Positions 36,253-46,160 of a stretch of DNA of 64,000 nucleotides are shown here, piece by piece. Below the pieces are notes generated by a model. That model saw only the letters and a program-made list of their open reading frames with translations, was not told the origin of the DNA and searched no databases. The stretch covers positions 124,001 through 188,000 of the forward strand of contig NZ_FPKV01000003.1 of assembly GCF_900114265.1 (NCBI RefSeq). The letters run 5' to 3'. The first letter of the stretch is position 1. The number at the start of each line of letters is the position of its first letter. The position numbers and the translations under genes are program-made. The stretch is from Flaviramulus basaltis. GTDB lineage: Bacteria > Bacteroidota > Bacteroidia > Flavobacteriales > Flavobacteriaceae.

Positions 36253-38502
36253 CTAGTTTAACTCAAACTCCATTTCTTTATCTGCAATCATAACTTTAAA
36301 GGTTCCATCTTGGCTAACCCAATCAAGATTGTTATCAACAAAACTCATGCTTTCTTCTGTTATTTTAAGAGTTACAGTTTTAGTTTCATTAGGATTTAAA
36401 GAGATTTTTTCAAAGCCTACAAGTTTTTTAACTTCAGGTGTAATAGACGCAAATAAATCATTTAAATACAATTGAACAACTTCTTTACCTTCACGAGATC
36501 CTGTATTTGTTACATCTATTGAAACATCAATAGTATCACCTTTTTTAATTTCTGTGGAAGATAGTTTTAAGTTACTATATTCAAAAGTTGTGTAAGATAA
36601 ACCATGACCAAATTCCCATTGCGGATTATAAGCATTATGCCCAGTTACGCCTTCACGACTTTCTGTGTATTTTCTATTGTATTTGGTTAATGCATTGGTG
36701 TATCTTGGATAGTTAAAAGGAATTTTACCACTTGGATTTACATCGCCAGTAATAATATCAACTAAAGCTCTTCCACCTTCGTTTCCTGGGTAATATGCAT
36801 GAACTACGGCATCCATTTCGCTTTCAAATTTGCTTATTATTCTAGGGCGTCCTTCTGCTAAAACAAGAATAATTGGTTTGTTTAATTTTGATAATGCTTT
36901 TGCAAGTGCTATTTGTGGTTCTGTGATTTCTAAATCACTAATGTCTCCTGGTGTTTCTGTATAATTTTGTTCACCTAAACACAGTAAAATATAATCAGCA
37001 TTTTTAGCAAGACTAACTGTTTTTTCAATATTAATTTCTTCCGTTAACGATACGCCTTCAGAGTATAAAACATTGTTTGTTCCTAATTTATCTTGAAAAG
37101 CTTCTAAAATGGTCATTTTATCGGCTGCAAATTTATCGGCATTTTCACCTTGCCAATTATAAGTCCACCCACTATTTAAAGATTTCATGGTGTTTGCGGT
37201 TGGTCCTGTTACTAATATTTTGGCGTCTTTTAAAATTGGTAAAAGACCATCATTGTTTTTCAATAAAGTAATTGATTCTGCTGCGGTATTATAAGCTTCT
37301 TGAATAAATTCATCTGAACCAAATTTGCTGTAATCATTAGTATTCCAAGTTGGTTTTTCAAATAAACCTACCTCAAGTTTTACCTTTAAAATTCTTGAAA
37401 CGGCATCGTCAATTCTAGACATTGGTACTTCACCTTCATTAACAAGCTCAACTAAATAATTAAAAAAAGAAAAATCATTTGGAACCATACTCATATCAAT
37501 TCCAGCCATAACACCTATTTTCACAGCTTCTTTTGGAGTTGCAGCAACTTTATGACGATTGTGTAAGTAAATAATATCTTCCCAATCTGAAACAACAAAA
37601 CCTTCAAAACCAAGCTCGCCTTTTAAAACATCTGTTAATAATTTTTTGCTGGCATGAACAGGCGTTCCGTTAATTTCACCAGAACTAATCATAAATGTTT
37701 TTGCACCAGCTTTTGCTCCTGCTGCGTGAATTGGTAAATCATATTGACGTAAAACACGCTCAGGAATAATACTTGGTGTTCTATCTTTTCCTGTAGTTGT
37801 GCTACCATATCCTAAAAAATGCTTAACGCAAGCAGCAACATTGTTTGGGGCTGAAATATCGTCTCCTTGAAATCCCTCAACCATAGCTGTTGCCATTTGA
37901 GATGATAAATAAGTGTCTTCACCAAAAGTTTCCCAAAAACGAGACCAAGTTGGATTACGAGGTAAATCTAAATCTGGAGAAAAAACCCAAGGTATGTTAG
38001 ATGCACGCGTTTCGTAGGCGGAAATTTGGGCGCCTCTTTTAATTAATTCAGGATTCCAAGTTGCTGCCATTCCAATTTGTTGTGGAAATAAGGTTGCGCC
38101 TTGAGTATAACTTGACCCATGTATAGCATCAATTCCAAAAAGTACTGGAATTTTTAAATTAGATTTATTTGTTTCTGTTTGAATTTCTTCTAATATTTCT
38201 TGCCATCTTTCACGGGTTGGTGCTGTCCCTTCTGGAACATTTAAAATTGAACCTATATGGTATTTTTGAATGGCTTCTTTTAGTTTGTCTTTGTCTAAAG
38301 CGCCTTTTGCGTTTTGTTTTTCAACTACCATGTAAGTGATTTGGGTCATTTGCCCAACCTTTTCTTCTAAGGTCATTACAGATAAAAGAGAGTCAACTTT
38401 TTGCTCAATTTCTTGATTTGCATTATTTGAAGTTTGACTTTCTGTGCGTTGGCAGCTAGTAAGTAATAAAGGGATGAAAATTAATAAAATTGCTTTTTTC
38501 AT
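36253..38502 (-). CDS. GH3 beta-glycosidase, BglX-like (lipoprotein)
   Basis: 749 aa, lipobox LLTSC (Cys17), so periplasmic and lipid-anchored. Domains in order: GH3 N-terminal barrel (FGIDAIHGSSY, KHFLGYG, nucleophile Asp306 in FVVSDWEDI), GH3 C-terminal domain (ESITLLKNNDGLLPI, ILLCLGEQNYTE), and a fibronectin-III-like end (NTGSREGKEVVQLYLND). The family removes glucose or related sugars from the non-reducing end of oligosaccharides; in this locus it could trim glucomannan fragments. It is the last gene of a four-gene minus-strand operon, 38 bp after the GH1 gene. Confidence 0.92.
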   Translation of the reverse strand: MKKAILLIFIPLLLTSCQRTESQTSNNANQEIEQKVDSLLSVMTLEEKVGQMTQITYMVVEKQNAKGALDKDKLKEAIQKYHIGSILNVPEGTAPTRERWQEILEEIQTETNKSNLKIPVLFGIDAIHGSSYTQGATLFPQQIGMAATWNPELIKRGAQISAYETRASNIPWVFSPDLDLPRNPTWSRFWETFGEDTYLSSQMATAMVEGFQGDDISAPNNVAACVKHFLGYGSTTTGKDRTPSIIPERVLRQYDLPIHAAGAKAGAKTFMISSGEINGTPVHASKKLLTDVLKGELGFEGFVVSDWEDIIYLHNRHKVAATPKEAVKIGVMAGIDMSMVPNDFSFFNYLVELVNEGEVPMSRIDDAVSRILKVKLEVGLFEKPTWNTNDYSKFGSDEFIQEAYNTAAESITLLKNNDGLLPILKDAKILVTGPTANTMKSLNSGWTYNWQGENADKFAADKMTILEAFQDKLGTNNVLYSEGVSLTEEINIEKTVSLAKNADYILLCLGEQNYTETPGDISDLEITEPQIALAKALSKLNKPIILVLAEGRPRIISKFESEMDAVVHAYYPGNEGGRALVDIITGDVNPSGKIPFNYPRYTNALTKYNRKYTESREGVTGHNAYNPQWEFGHGLSYTTFEYSNLKLSSTEIKKGDTIDVSIDVTNTGSREGKEVVQLYLNDLFASITPEVKKLVGFEKISLNPNETKTVTLKITEESMSFVDNNLDWVSQDGTFKVMIADKEMEFELN

Positions 38503-38540
38503 TATATAGTATTAGTTGTTTTATAAGCTGTTTTTAAATA

Positions 38541-39917
38541 TTACCAGCCGTTATTTTTAATGATTTTTTTAAACCATAAAGCTGAGGCTTTAGGAGTTCT
38601 TTTAAGAGTTTTGTAGTCGATATAGTTTATTCCAAATCGAACAGAATAGCCAGAAGCCCATTCAAAATTATCAAAAAGACTCCATGCAAAATAGCCTTTT
38701 AATTTTATTCCATTTTCAATGGCTTCATTACAAGCTTCTAAATATTGTCTGTAATAATCTAGTCTTTCTAAGTCATTAACTTCTCCATTTTCTAGAGTAT
38801 CATTGCAAGCAAAACCATTTTCGGTAATATAAATATCAGGATTGTTGTATCGTTTGCTAATCCATTCAAGTAATTTATAACATCCCCAAGGGACAACGGA
38901 CCAATTAAACGCTGTTAAAGGCCAAGCTTCATCTTGAGTTAAAATGACATCTTGATCTTCAGAAATCCCTCCATTTCCATAAACACTACTTTTTATTCCT
39001 GAGTGATCATCTTCTGCAGCATACATGGTTGTGTAATGATTTAGTCCAAAAAAGTCTGAAGAATTTTTAATTAATTCTTTTTCGTCTTCAGTGAATTTGG
39101 GCAATCTATCTCCAAGTCTATCTTTCATTACTTGTGGGTAATCTCCAAAATAAATAGGATCTGCAAACCAGCCTAAAAAGAATAATAAAGCGCGTTCTGC
39201 TGCTTCAATATCAGCAGGTTTGTCGGTAAGAGGTTCTCTCCAATCACAATTATTTGTAATTCCAATAGTGCCTTTTTGATGTGTGAAGCTTGTTTTATAA
39301 AGTTTAACTGCTTTAGCGTGAGCTAATATTAAATGATGTGCTGCCAAATATGGTTCTGAATTTGAACTTCTTCCAGGAGCAAAAACACCTTGTCCATAAC
39401 CTAAAATGGCAACAACCCACGGTTCGTTTAAAGTAATCCAGTTTTTAACACGATCTCCAAATCTTTCAAAACAAATTTTTACGTAATCTTCAAAATAACT
39501 AGCGATATTAGGGTTTAACCAACCATCATTCTCCATTTCAAGAGCCAAAGGTAAATCCCAATGGTATAAAGTTACCCATGGAACAATATCGTTTTTTATT
39601 AACTCATCTATAAGATTTGAGTAAAACGCAATACCTTCTTCATTTACTTTGCCTTTTCCTTCTGGCATAATTCTAGCCCAAGAAATTGAAAAACGATACG
39701 CTTTAAAACCTTGCGATTTTAATAAAGCAACATCCTCTTTATAGCGGTGGTAATGATCTATCCCAACATTACCGTTTTCATTGTTTTTTATTCGATTAGG
39801 AATGGTACAAAAACTATCCCAGATAGAAGGTCCTTTTCCATCAGCATTATGAGCGCCTTCAATTTGGTAAGCCGAAGTTGCTGTACCCCATATAAAATCA
39901 GTTGAAAATTTAATCAT
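38541..39917 (-). CDS. GH1 beta-glycosidase
   Basis: 458 aa from ATG 39917; an in-frame TTG at 39935 would add six residues but the ATG gives the normal N-terminus IKFSTDFIWGTATSAYQIEGA. No signal peptide, so cytoplasmic. GH1 signatures: acid/base Glu165 in LNEPW and nucleophile Glu366 in YITENGF, plus SISWARIMP and WSLFDNFEWASGY. It releases beta-linked glucose (or mannose in some members) from imported disaccharides. It sits between the esterase and GH3 genes, 26 bp after the esterase stop. Confidence 0.93.
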   Translation of the reverse strand: MIKFSTDFIWGTATSAYQIEGAHNADGKGPSIWDSFCTIPNRIKNNENGNVGIDHYHRYKEDVALLKSQGFKAYRFSISWARIMPEGKGKVNEEGIAFYSNLIDELIKNDIVPWVTLYHWDLPLALEMENDGWLNPNIASYFEDYVKICFERFGDRVKNWITLNEPWVVAILGYGQGVFAPGRSSNSEPYLAAHHLILAHAKAVKLYKTSFTHQKGTIGITNNCDWREPLTDKPADIEAAERALLFFLGWFADPIYFGDYPQVMKDRLGDRLPKFTEDEKELIKNSSDFFGLNHYTTMYAAEDDHSGIKSSVYGNGGISEDQDVILTQDEAWPLTAFNWSVVPWGCYKLLEWISKRYNNPDIYITENGFACNDTLENGEVNDLERLDYYRQYLEACNEAIENGIKLKGYFAWSLFDNFEWASGYSVRFGINYIDYKTLKRTPKASALWFKKIIKNNGW

Positions 39918-39943
39918 TCGGTGGTGGTTAGTCAATTAGTTAT

Positions 39944-41320
39944 TTAATGTTCAGTTGTAAATGTTGATGCAGGTAAATTAGCTTCATTAAAAACATTTGA
40001 TTGAGTAGTGTTTTTCCATGCAAAACGAACATATTTAGGTTTTTTTACTTTTTTTGATGTAAGTATTATATAGTCATTTTTAATTTTTGATTTAGCATCA
40101 TAAAATATTTTGTCTTCTCCTGCAATTTCAAAAAGTGAGTTATCTCCTTTAGTATTAAGCCCTTTTGAATTATCAAAAAAGACTTTGGTTTTTCCTTTTT
40201 CAAAAGAAATATTTTTAAAAAGAGGGCCATTAACAATACCATCAAAATTTTTATAATGATTTTTCAAAGCAAGATTGGCTAATCTAATTCCAACTGTTTT
40301 TTTGTCTTTTGGATGAATATCGTCAGCCGTTGAAACATCATCAATAACAACCATGCCTGTGTTTTCTGAGAGATTTAAAACTTTACGTTGAGCGTTTCTA
40401 ATTTCTACACCACCAAAATGGTCTTCACCATATTCATAAGGAGCAATTTGAACATAGTAAAACGGGAATTTTTTATGCCATAAATATCTCCAAGAATTAA
40501 TTAATGTATTAAGAGTTTTGTCATAAACAGGTGAGCCAACATTTGCTTCTCCTTGGTACCATAATGCGCCAGCAATATTATATCCGACTAAAGGGTTTAT
40601 CATAGCATTAAAGGCTCTCGCAGGTTCTGTAGGACCCCATTCTACGGGTTTTAAATTATTTGCTGCTTCGTTGAGAATTGAATCTTTTCTTATGGTTTCT
40701 TCTGGCATCCAAATTTCAGCAGGAGTTCCTCCCCAAGCTGAAACTATTAGTCCTACTGGTATATCTTTTAAGTTTTCTTGCAGTCGTTTTGCAAAAAAGT
40801 AGGCAGCAGCACTTGATTTTTTCATTGTTTCAGGAGTACAGATATCCCAATTTGCTGTAAGGTTATCTTGAGGGTATTTTGAAGCGCTTTTTGGTATAGT
40901 AAAAAATCTGATTGTAGGATTGTTTGCTTTTCCAACTTCATCCATATTTTTGATTCCGCCACCCCAGTTTGCAGACATTTCCATGTTAGATTGCCCTGAG
41001 CATAACCAAACTTCACCTATTAAAATATCATTTAAAACAATTTCATTATATCCTTTTATTGAGATTGTAAAAGGACCACCATAACTTGGTGTTTTTATAA
41101 TTAGGTCCCATTTAGCTTGGTTGCTGGCTTTAGTTTTATAAAGCTCACCATTCCAAGAGGTTTGGATTGTGACTTCTTCATTTGGATTTGCCCAACCCCA
41201 AAATTTAACTTCATCATTTTGCTGTAAAACCATGTGGTTTGAAAACAATGAAGGTAAAATAACGTTGGCAAATGATGTTTTTGCAATAAACAGAAATATT
41301 ATAATTGATAAAAACCTCAT
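39944..41320 (-). CDS. Sialate O-acetylesterase-type carbohydrate esterase
   Basis: 458 aa with signal peptide (ends SFAN, residue 19), periplasmic. The SGNH/SASA fold shows nucleophile Ser111 in LCSGQSNM, the ALWYQGEAN block, and His336 in ADDIHPKD. It is named for sialate esterases, but in plant-polysaccharide loci this type removes acetyl groups from xylan or mannan, which fits here. Its start overlaps the stop of the upstream esterase gene in TAATG, so the two esterases are probably co-translated. Confidence 0.88.
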   Translation of the reverse strand: MRFLSIIIFLFIAKTSFANVILPSLFSNHMVLQQNDEVKFWGWANPNEEVTIQTSWNGELYKTKASNQAKWDLIIKTPSYGGPFTISIKGYNEIVLNDILIGEVWLCSGQSNMEMSANWGGGIKNMDEVGKANNPTIRFFTIPKSASKYPQDNLTANWDICTPETMKKSSAAAYFFAKRLQENLKDIPVGLIVSAWGGTPAEIWMPEETIRKDSILNEAANNLKPVEWGPTEPARAFNAMINPLVGYNIAGALWYQGEANVGSPVYDKTLNTLINSWRYLWHKKFPFYYVQIAPYEYGEDHFGGVEIRNAQRKVLNLSENTGMVVIDDVSTADDIHPKDKKTVGIRLANLALKNHYKNFDGIVNGPLFKNISFEKGKTKVFFDNSKGLNTKGDNSLFEIAGEDKIFYDAKSKIKNDYIILTSKKVKKPKYVRFAWKNTTQSNVFNEANLPASTFTTEH

Positions 41321-42405
41321 TATTTGTTACTTAATATGTTTTTGAAAAAAGGCGTTAATTGATCTGCTAAAACTTTATGATCTTCTACACTAGGATGGTA
41401 ATTGCATCCATTAACAAAGAGTTTATCAAATTGAAAAATTGCAATATTTTTATCTTTAAAATGATTTTGTACCTTTTTTAAACACGACACTAAAGTATCA
41501 TTTCTTTCTTTTGAAACCATAGGGCTGTTCAATAAAGCTACTTTAGTGTTTGGGTATCTGTTGTAAACCTTTTCAACAAATTGAATATAATTAGAGGTAT
41601 ATTTTTCAGAATTAAAAGGAAGTCGATTTTTTATGCCATCACCATCAGACATATCATTAGTTCCTAAACAAATACTAACTATATCTGGTTTAAAAATGAT
41701 TTTGTATGGTTTTGATACATCAGTATTTAAATATAAGTTATTGTAAACTTGTGGCATAATAGGTTCTTGAATATTTTCATCATTCCAATTTCTATACATT
41801 CCCATTCCAGAAACTGAGCTTAAAACATATTTAGCATTTAAAGTTCTCGCCAATCTTGGTCCGTAAGCTAAATAAGCATTGTGTTGATCTAAATACTCAC
41901 CTTCGTTACAATCAATATCGCTATTATCTGCCAAAGCACCACAAGTAATAGAATCACCAATAAATTCTATTGAAATAGAATTATTTTCATTCAAGGGAAC
42001 TAATTCTTCGGTTTCAATTTTATGAATAATAATAGTTCCACTTGCAGCTTCAGTTGCTTTATGAATTCCTATTTTATTAATTTCGTTTTTTGGTAACTGC
42101 AACGTTATTTTGTTGATAGTATCACCTTTAATCTGATAACGTTTTTGGTATTCATCATTAATTGTTAAAACAACATAATTGCGTGGTTTAACTTCTGATT
42201 GAAGAAATAAAGAAACTGAATCGCCTTTTGTGTTAAATTCTGAAGATGCAGCAGAACCAATTAATGCTGTTGTACTGTCTGTTAATTGTTCAGTTCTTCC
42301 AGTATATTTTAATAGTTTATCTGTGGAGTTATACATTTTGGGAATGTTTTCTTTACATGAAACTATAATTAAAAAGATTGAAAGTGTTAAACAGAATCTA
42401 AGCAT
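41320..42405 (-). CDS. CE2-like acetyl esterase (lipoprotein)
   Basis: 361 aa, lipobox IIVSC (Cys17). An N-terminal beta-sandwich (about 25-140, jelly-roll of CE2 enzymes) precedes an SGNH domain with nucleophile Ser152 in FIGDSITCG, the CLGTNDM block and His337 in NYHPSVEDH. CE2 enzymes deacetylate xylan and glucomannan. As the first gene of the operon with the second esterase, GH1 and GH3, it supports acetylated (gluco)mannan as substrate. A 695-bp gap separates it from the divergent second susC. Confidence 0.85.
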   Translation of the reverse strand: MLRFCLTLSIFLIIVSCKENIPKMYNSTDKLLKYTGRTEQLTDSTTALIGSAASSEFNTKGDSVSLFLQSEVKPRNYVVLTINDEYQKRYQIKGDTINKITLQLPKNEINKIGIHKATEAASGTIIIHKIETEELVPLNENNSISIEFIGDSITCGALADNSDIDCNEGEYLDQHNAYLAYGPRLARTLNAKYVLSSVSGMGMYRNWNDENIQEPIMPQVYNNLYLNTDVSKPYKIIFKPDIVSICLGTNDMSDGDGIKNRLPFNSEKYTSNYIQFVEKVYNRYPNTKVALLNSPMVSKERNDTLVSCLKKVQNHFKDKNIAIFQFDKLFVNGCNYHPSVEDHKVLADQLTPFFKNILSNK

Positions 42406-42827
42406 TTGCTGAGTTTTTTAAGTGTGTAAAATTAAGCTATTTTTCTTTTTAATGTTTAGATAAAAACTTCAAATCCTGATATTATTTATACACTTAAAAG
42501 CAAATGTTTACTGAATAAAAGCATTAAAATTAAATTCATATTCTGGATGAAAATTAATTATAAACAAGGCATCAACAGGTTTTAAATATGTGATTTTTTT
42601 TATTCATTTTATATTTTCAAATTGACTTTAATCGTATTTATAAGAACTTATATTTTTCATGTATTTCATTGTTATGTTGTCTTTTAGTCTTTATTTTCTT
42701 TAAAAGAATCTTTAAATGCATTCTGTGAAAACAATAAAGAATTATTAAAGCAACATTGCTTCTGAAAATAATTTTTTAAAAATAATTTAAAAATAAGTTG
42801 CTTGATTTTACCTAATTCATCAAAAGC

Positions 42828-42991
42828 TAATACTATTTATTCTTTTTTGACAAAATAGTATTATAGTATTATTCTTTCTTTTTTATGTATACTAACCGCT
42901 TAACACCTGTTAATAAAGGGGGTTTTGTTGATTGGTTGTTGTTTTTTTGTTATAAAGAATAATTTGTGTCAATAAGTGATGAAATACTATT
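42828..42991. repeat. Cluster of AATACTATT/AATAGTATT repeats
   Basis: TAATACTATTT (42828-42838) and AAATAGTATTA (42853-42863) form a perfect 11-bp inverted repeat with a 14-nt loop. TAGTATTA is repeated in tandem at 42856-42863 and 42864-42871. AATACTATT recurs at 42983-42991, 22 bp before the -7 box of the second susC. This looks like a multi-site operator. Confidence 0.5.
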
Positions 42992-43013
42992 AATATTTTA
43001 AGGGTTTAGCTAT

Positions 43014-43021
43014 TAATTTTG
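43014..43021 (+). promoter_or_regulatory. -7 promoter element TAATTTTG for the second susC
   Basis: TAATTTTG matches TAnnTTTG and ends 79 bp before the start codon. No TTG -33 box is seen, in keeping with activation by a regulator. Confidence 0.5.
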
Positions 43022-43024
43022 TAC

Positions 43025-43065
43025 ATGATGTGGTTAATATAGCATATGTTGCTTATGCACATCAT
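43025..43065 (+). promoter_or_regulatory. Inverted repeat in the susC leader
   Basis: ATGATGTG (43025-43032) and CACATCAT (43058-43065) are a perfect 8-bp inverted repeat, with an inner CATA/TATG pair. It starts just after the -7 box, so it may fold in the 5' leader or bind a protein at the transcript start. Confidence 0.45.
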
Positions 43066-43100
43066 CTAAGCTATTAAATATTAATAAAAACCAACTATTT

Positions 43101-46100
43101 ATGAAAACAAAAATACGTAACATCCTTACCTTGTTCGTAACTCTTTTAATGTTTGCTTTTTCGCAGGCACAATCGATTTCTGGAACAGTTTCAGATGAAA
43201 ATGGTCCTTTACCAGGGGCGAGTATCATCGTGAAGGGAACATCTAATGGTACAGCCACAGATTTTGATGGTAAGTACACATTAAATAATATATCTGCAGA
43301 TGCTATTATTGTTGTTAGTTTTATTGGATACGTTACCCAAGAAATTAATGTAGCAGGAAGAGCAATTGTTGATATCAATTTAGTTCAAGATGCAAATGTT
43401 TTGAATGAAATTGTAGTAACAGGTTATACAGCACAAAATACTAGAAATATTACTGGTTCTGTAGCTGTAATCGATTCTGAAGTGTTGGCTGAAACAACAC
43501 CATCAAGCCTTGAACAAGCATTGCAAGGTCAAGTGTCTGGTGTTACCGTTGGTTCAGAAGGTGGTCCTGGTGGTAAAGCTGCAGTACGTATTAGAGGTTT
43601 TGGTACCGTAAATGGTAATGATCCTTTATATGTAATTGATGGTGTGCAAACGGGACAAGGATTAAATGAAATTAATCCAAACGATATTGCTTCTATACAA
43701 GTATTAAAAGATGCTGCTGCGGCATCTATTTATGGTATTGGGGCTGCAAATGGTGTGATAATAATTACAACTAAAAGCGGTAAGAGAAATCAAAAAGCTA
43801 AATTTACTTATGATGGTTTAATTGGTAATGATTTTGTTCCTAATAGTGCTTTCCCTGAAATGGCGACACCACAACAATTGGCAGATGCTTACTGGAAAGC
43901 TTTAGCAAATGATGGAAGTGCATTAAGTCATCCACAATATGGAACAGGAACAACACCAGTTTTACCAGAATTTATTAACGATGGTGGTGGAAATCCTTAT
44001 AGTTTCCCAGATAATAGAATTACAAGAGCAAATCAAGCTGGAACAAATTGGTTTGATGAATTTTTTAATTCTGCAATAGTGCAACAACACAATATTGGTA
44101 TTCAAGGTGGTTCTGAAACTTCAAAATTCTTTGTAAGTTTAGGATTGTTAGATCAAGAAGGTGTTGCGGTAAATACATCTTATGATCGTTACAGCATTAG
44201 AGCGAATTCAGAATTTGATATTACTGATAACTTTAGAATTGGTGAAACATTAAGTTTTTCTTATTCTGAATTAATAGGAGTAAATGATCCATTAGGTTCA
44301 AATTCAAATCAAAATAATGAAAGCCAAATAGCATCGTTATATAGAATGCACCCAATTATTCCAGTTTATGATGAAGGTGGTAATTTTGCAGGAACAGCTG
44401 GTATATCAGGAGTTGGTAATGGGTATAATCCTGTTGCAGTTGCAGATAGAAATAAAAACAATGTAAATAAAGTGCTTAGAACTTTAGGTTCTGTATATGC
44501 TGAAGTAGATCTCTTTGAAGATTTAAAATTTAGAACAACCTTTACAGCAGATTTAAATACATCAAATTTTGGTTTTTTTCAACCAATAGATTATGAGAAT
44601 TCTACTGCAAGAACAGTAAATCAATTAAGAGAAACTACAGCAACAGGAATTAATACAAACTGGTATAATATTCTTCAGTACACAAAAACTTTTAACGAAG
44701 TACATAATGTAGATGCTTTTGTTGGTACTGAATTCAAGAAAAACACTTACAAAAACTATTATGCTCAAATTACGAATTTCTTATTTACAGAGCCAGATGC
44801 AACGTATTTAAGTGCAGGTACTGGTAGTCAAACAGTAGGTGGTAATCAAAATAAATCGACTTCATTTTCAACTTTTGGGAAAGTAGATTATGATTATAGT
44901 GGGAAATATTTGTTTAGCGCAACTATAAGACGTGACCAATCTTCACTTTTTGAAGGAGGAAATCAAGTAGGTGTTTTTCCAGCTTTTAGTGCGGGTTGGA
45001 GACTTTCAGATGATTTCTTTGCAGGTTCTGTAGATGTGAATAATTTATTATTAAAAGTAAGTTGGGGTCAAGTTGGTAACAACTCTATTCCAGCAGGTAA
45101 TGCCATTACATCATACGGTTCAAACTTGGCTTATAATGATTACGCAGGACAAACAGGATATTATTTAACTAATATTGGAGATCCAAACTTAACTTGGGAA
45201 ACAACCACCACTACAAATTTTGGTATTTCAGGTTCGTTTTTTGATAATAGTATAACTTTAGATTTAGATATTTATAAAGCAGAAACTGAAGATATGCTTC
45301 TAGCAGTTCCTGTTGATCCATCTATTTATGGTAACACAGTAAGTTCTCTTTATAAAAATGTTGGTCAAATGACTAATAAAGGTTTCGATTTAGGTATTAG
45401 TTATAATAATAATGTATCGGAAGATTTTAGTTATTCTATAGGAGCAAATATTTCTCATTATAAAAATAATGTAGACTATTTAGTGAGTGGTGATGAATCT
45501 ATTGTTGTCCCTAATCCTAATTTAGGAGCGCAAACAGGTTTTGAAACAACAAATACTGTTGCGGGTTACCCAATATCTTCATTTGTAGGGTATAATTATG
45601 ATGCAACAACTAGATCTGTAGATACAAGTGGAGATGCCAGAAATGTAATAGGTAATCCACATCCAGATTTTACTTATGGTATAAACTTTAACGCTGATTA
45701 TAAAAATCTAGATTTCTCTTTATTCTTTCAAGGATCTCAAGGAAACGAGATTTATAATTTAACAAAATTCTGGACAGATTTCTCTGGTTTTGAAGGCGGT
45801 AAAAGTTTAGATTACGTAAATGAAACTAGACATGATTTAACTTTAAGTGCTGCAGATGCAACGGGTTCTTCTTATTATATAGAAGACGGTTCTTATATAA
45901 GACTTAAAAACATCTCATTAGGATACACTTTAAATGATGCTGTAACATCTAAATTAGGTTTAGATAAAATTAGAATCTTTTTACAAGGTAAAAACTTAAT
46001 TACCATCACAGATTATAGTGGTTTAGATCCAGAGATTAATTTGTCAAACTATACAAATCAGCAACAAGCCAACTTAGAAATTGGTGTTGACAGAGGTGCT

Positions 46101-46148
46101 TATCCTATTTCAAGATCTCTTAATTTAGGTTTAAATATCACATTTTAA
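43101..46148 (+). CDS. SusC/RagA-family TonB-dependent transporter (second copy)
   Basis: 1015 aa. Signal peptide ends SQAQ (residue 24), then the CarboxypepD_reg-like domain (SISGTVSDENGPLPGASIIV), TonB-box-like LNEIVVTGYT, plug (LEQALQGQVSGVTV, VRIRGFGTVNG, PLYVIDGVQ, QVLKDAAAASIYGIGAANGV) and barrel ending ISRSLNLGLNITF. Complete length. It is clearly diverged from the first SusC of the window, so the two systems probably take up different oligosaccharides. It pairs with the SusD gene 12 bp downstream. Confidence 0.95.
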   Translation: MKTKIRNILTLFVTLLMFAFSQAQSISGTVSDENGPLPGASIIVKGTSNGTATDFDGKYTLNNISADAIIVVSFIGYVTQEINVAGRAIVDINLVQDANVLNEIVVTGYTAQNTRNITGSVAVIDSEVLAETTPSSLEQALQGQVSGVTVGSEGGPGGKAAVRIRGFGTVNGNDPLYVIDGVQTGQGLNEINPNDIASIQVLKDAAAASIYGIGAANGVIIITTKSGKRNQKAKFTYDGLIGNDFVPNSAFPEMATPQQLADAYWKALANDGSALSHPQYGTGTTPVLPEFINDGGGNPYSFPDNRITRANQAGTNWFDEFFNSAIVQQHNIGIQGGSETSKFFVSLGLLDQEGVAVNTSYDRYSIRANSEFDITDNFRIGETLSFSYSELIGVNDPLGSNSNQNNESQIASLYRMHPIIPVYDEGGNFAGTAGISGVGNGYNPVAVADRNKNNVNKVLRTLGSVYAEVDLFEDLKFRTTFTADLNTSNFGFFQPIDYENSTARTVNQLRETTATGINTNWYNILQYTKTFNEVHNVDAFVGTEFKKNTYKNYYAQITNFLFTEPDATYLSAGTGSQTVGGNQNKSTSFSTFGKVDYDYSGKYLFSATIRRDQSSLFEGGNQVGVFPAFSAGWRLSDDFFAGSVDVNNLLLKVSWGQVGNNSIPAGNAITSYGSNLAYNDYAGQTGYYLTNIGDPNLTWETTTTTNFGISGSFFDNSITLDLDIYKAETEDMLLAVPVDPSIYGNTVSSLYKNVGQMTNKGFDLGISYNNNVSEDFSYSIGANISHYKNNVDYLVSGDESIVVPNPNLGAQTGFETTNTVAGYPISSFVGYNYDATTRSVDTSGDARNVIGNPHPDFTYGINFNADYKNLDFSLFFQGSQGNEIYNLTKFWTDFSGFEGGKSLDYVNETRHDLTLSAADATGSSYYIEDGSYIRLKNISLGYTLNDAVTSKLGLDKIRIFLQGKNLITITDYSGLDPEINLSNYTNQQQANLEIGVDRGAYPISRSLNLGLNITF

Positions 46149-46160
46149 AAAATATAGAAT

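Larger units (their letters stand above)
42406..43100. other. Long AT-rich divergent control region
   Basis: No convincing gene in 695 bp between the esterase operon and the second susC. It contains the octamer-type promoter box, a set of AATACTATT-like repeats, and a hairpin near the transcript start, listed separately. The rest is very AT-rich with homopolymer runs, and nothing else could be supported. Confidence 0.6.

Noticed and set aside
39918-39935. TTG start for the GH1 gene
   Set aside because: ATG 39917 gives the normal GH1 N-terminus; the six added residues have no family support.
42406-43100. Small RNA or hidden gene in the long gap
   Set aside because: No open frame with family support and no clear promoter-plus-terminator pair; the repeats are better read as control sites.
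43034-43378. Minus-strand open frame overlapping the second susC
   Set aside because: It is antisense to the conserved N-terminal domain of SusC and has no known-family content.
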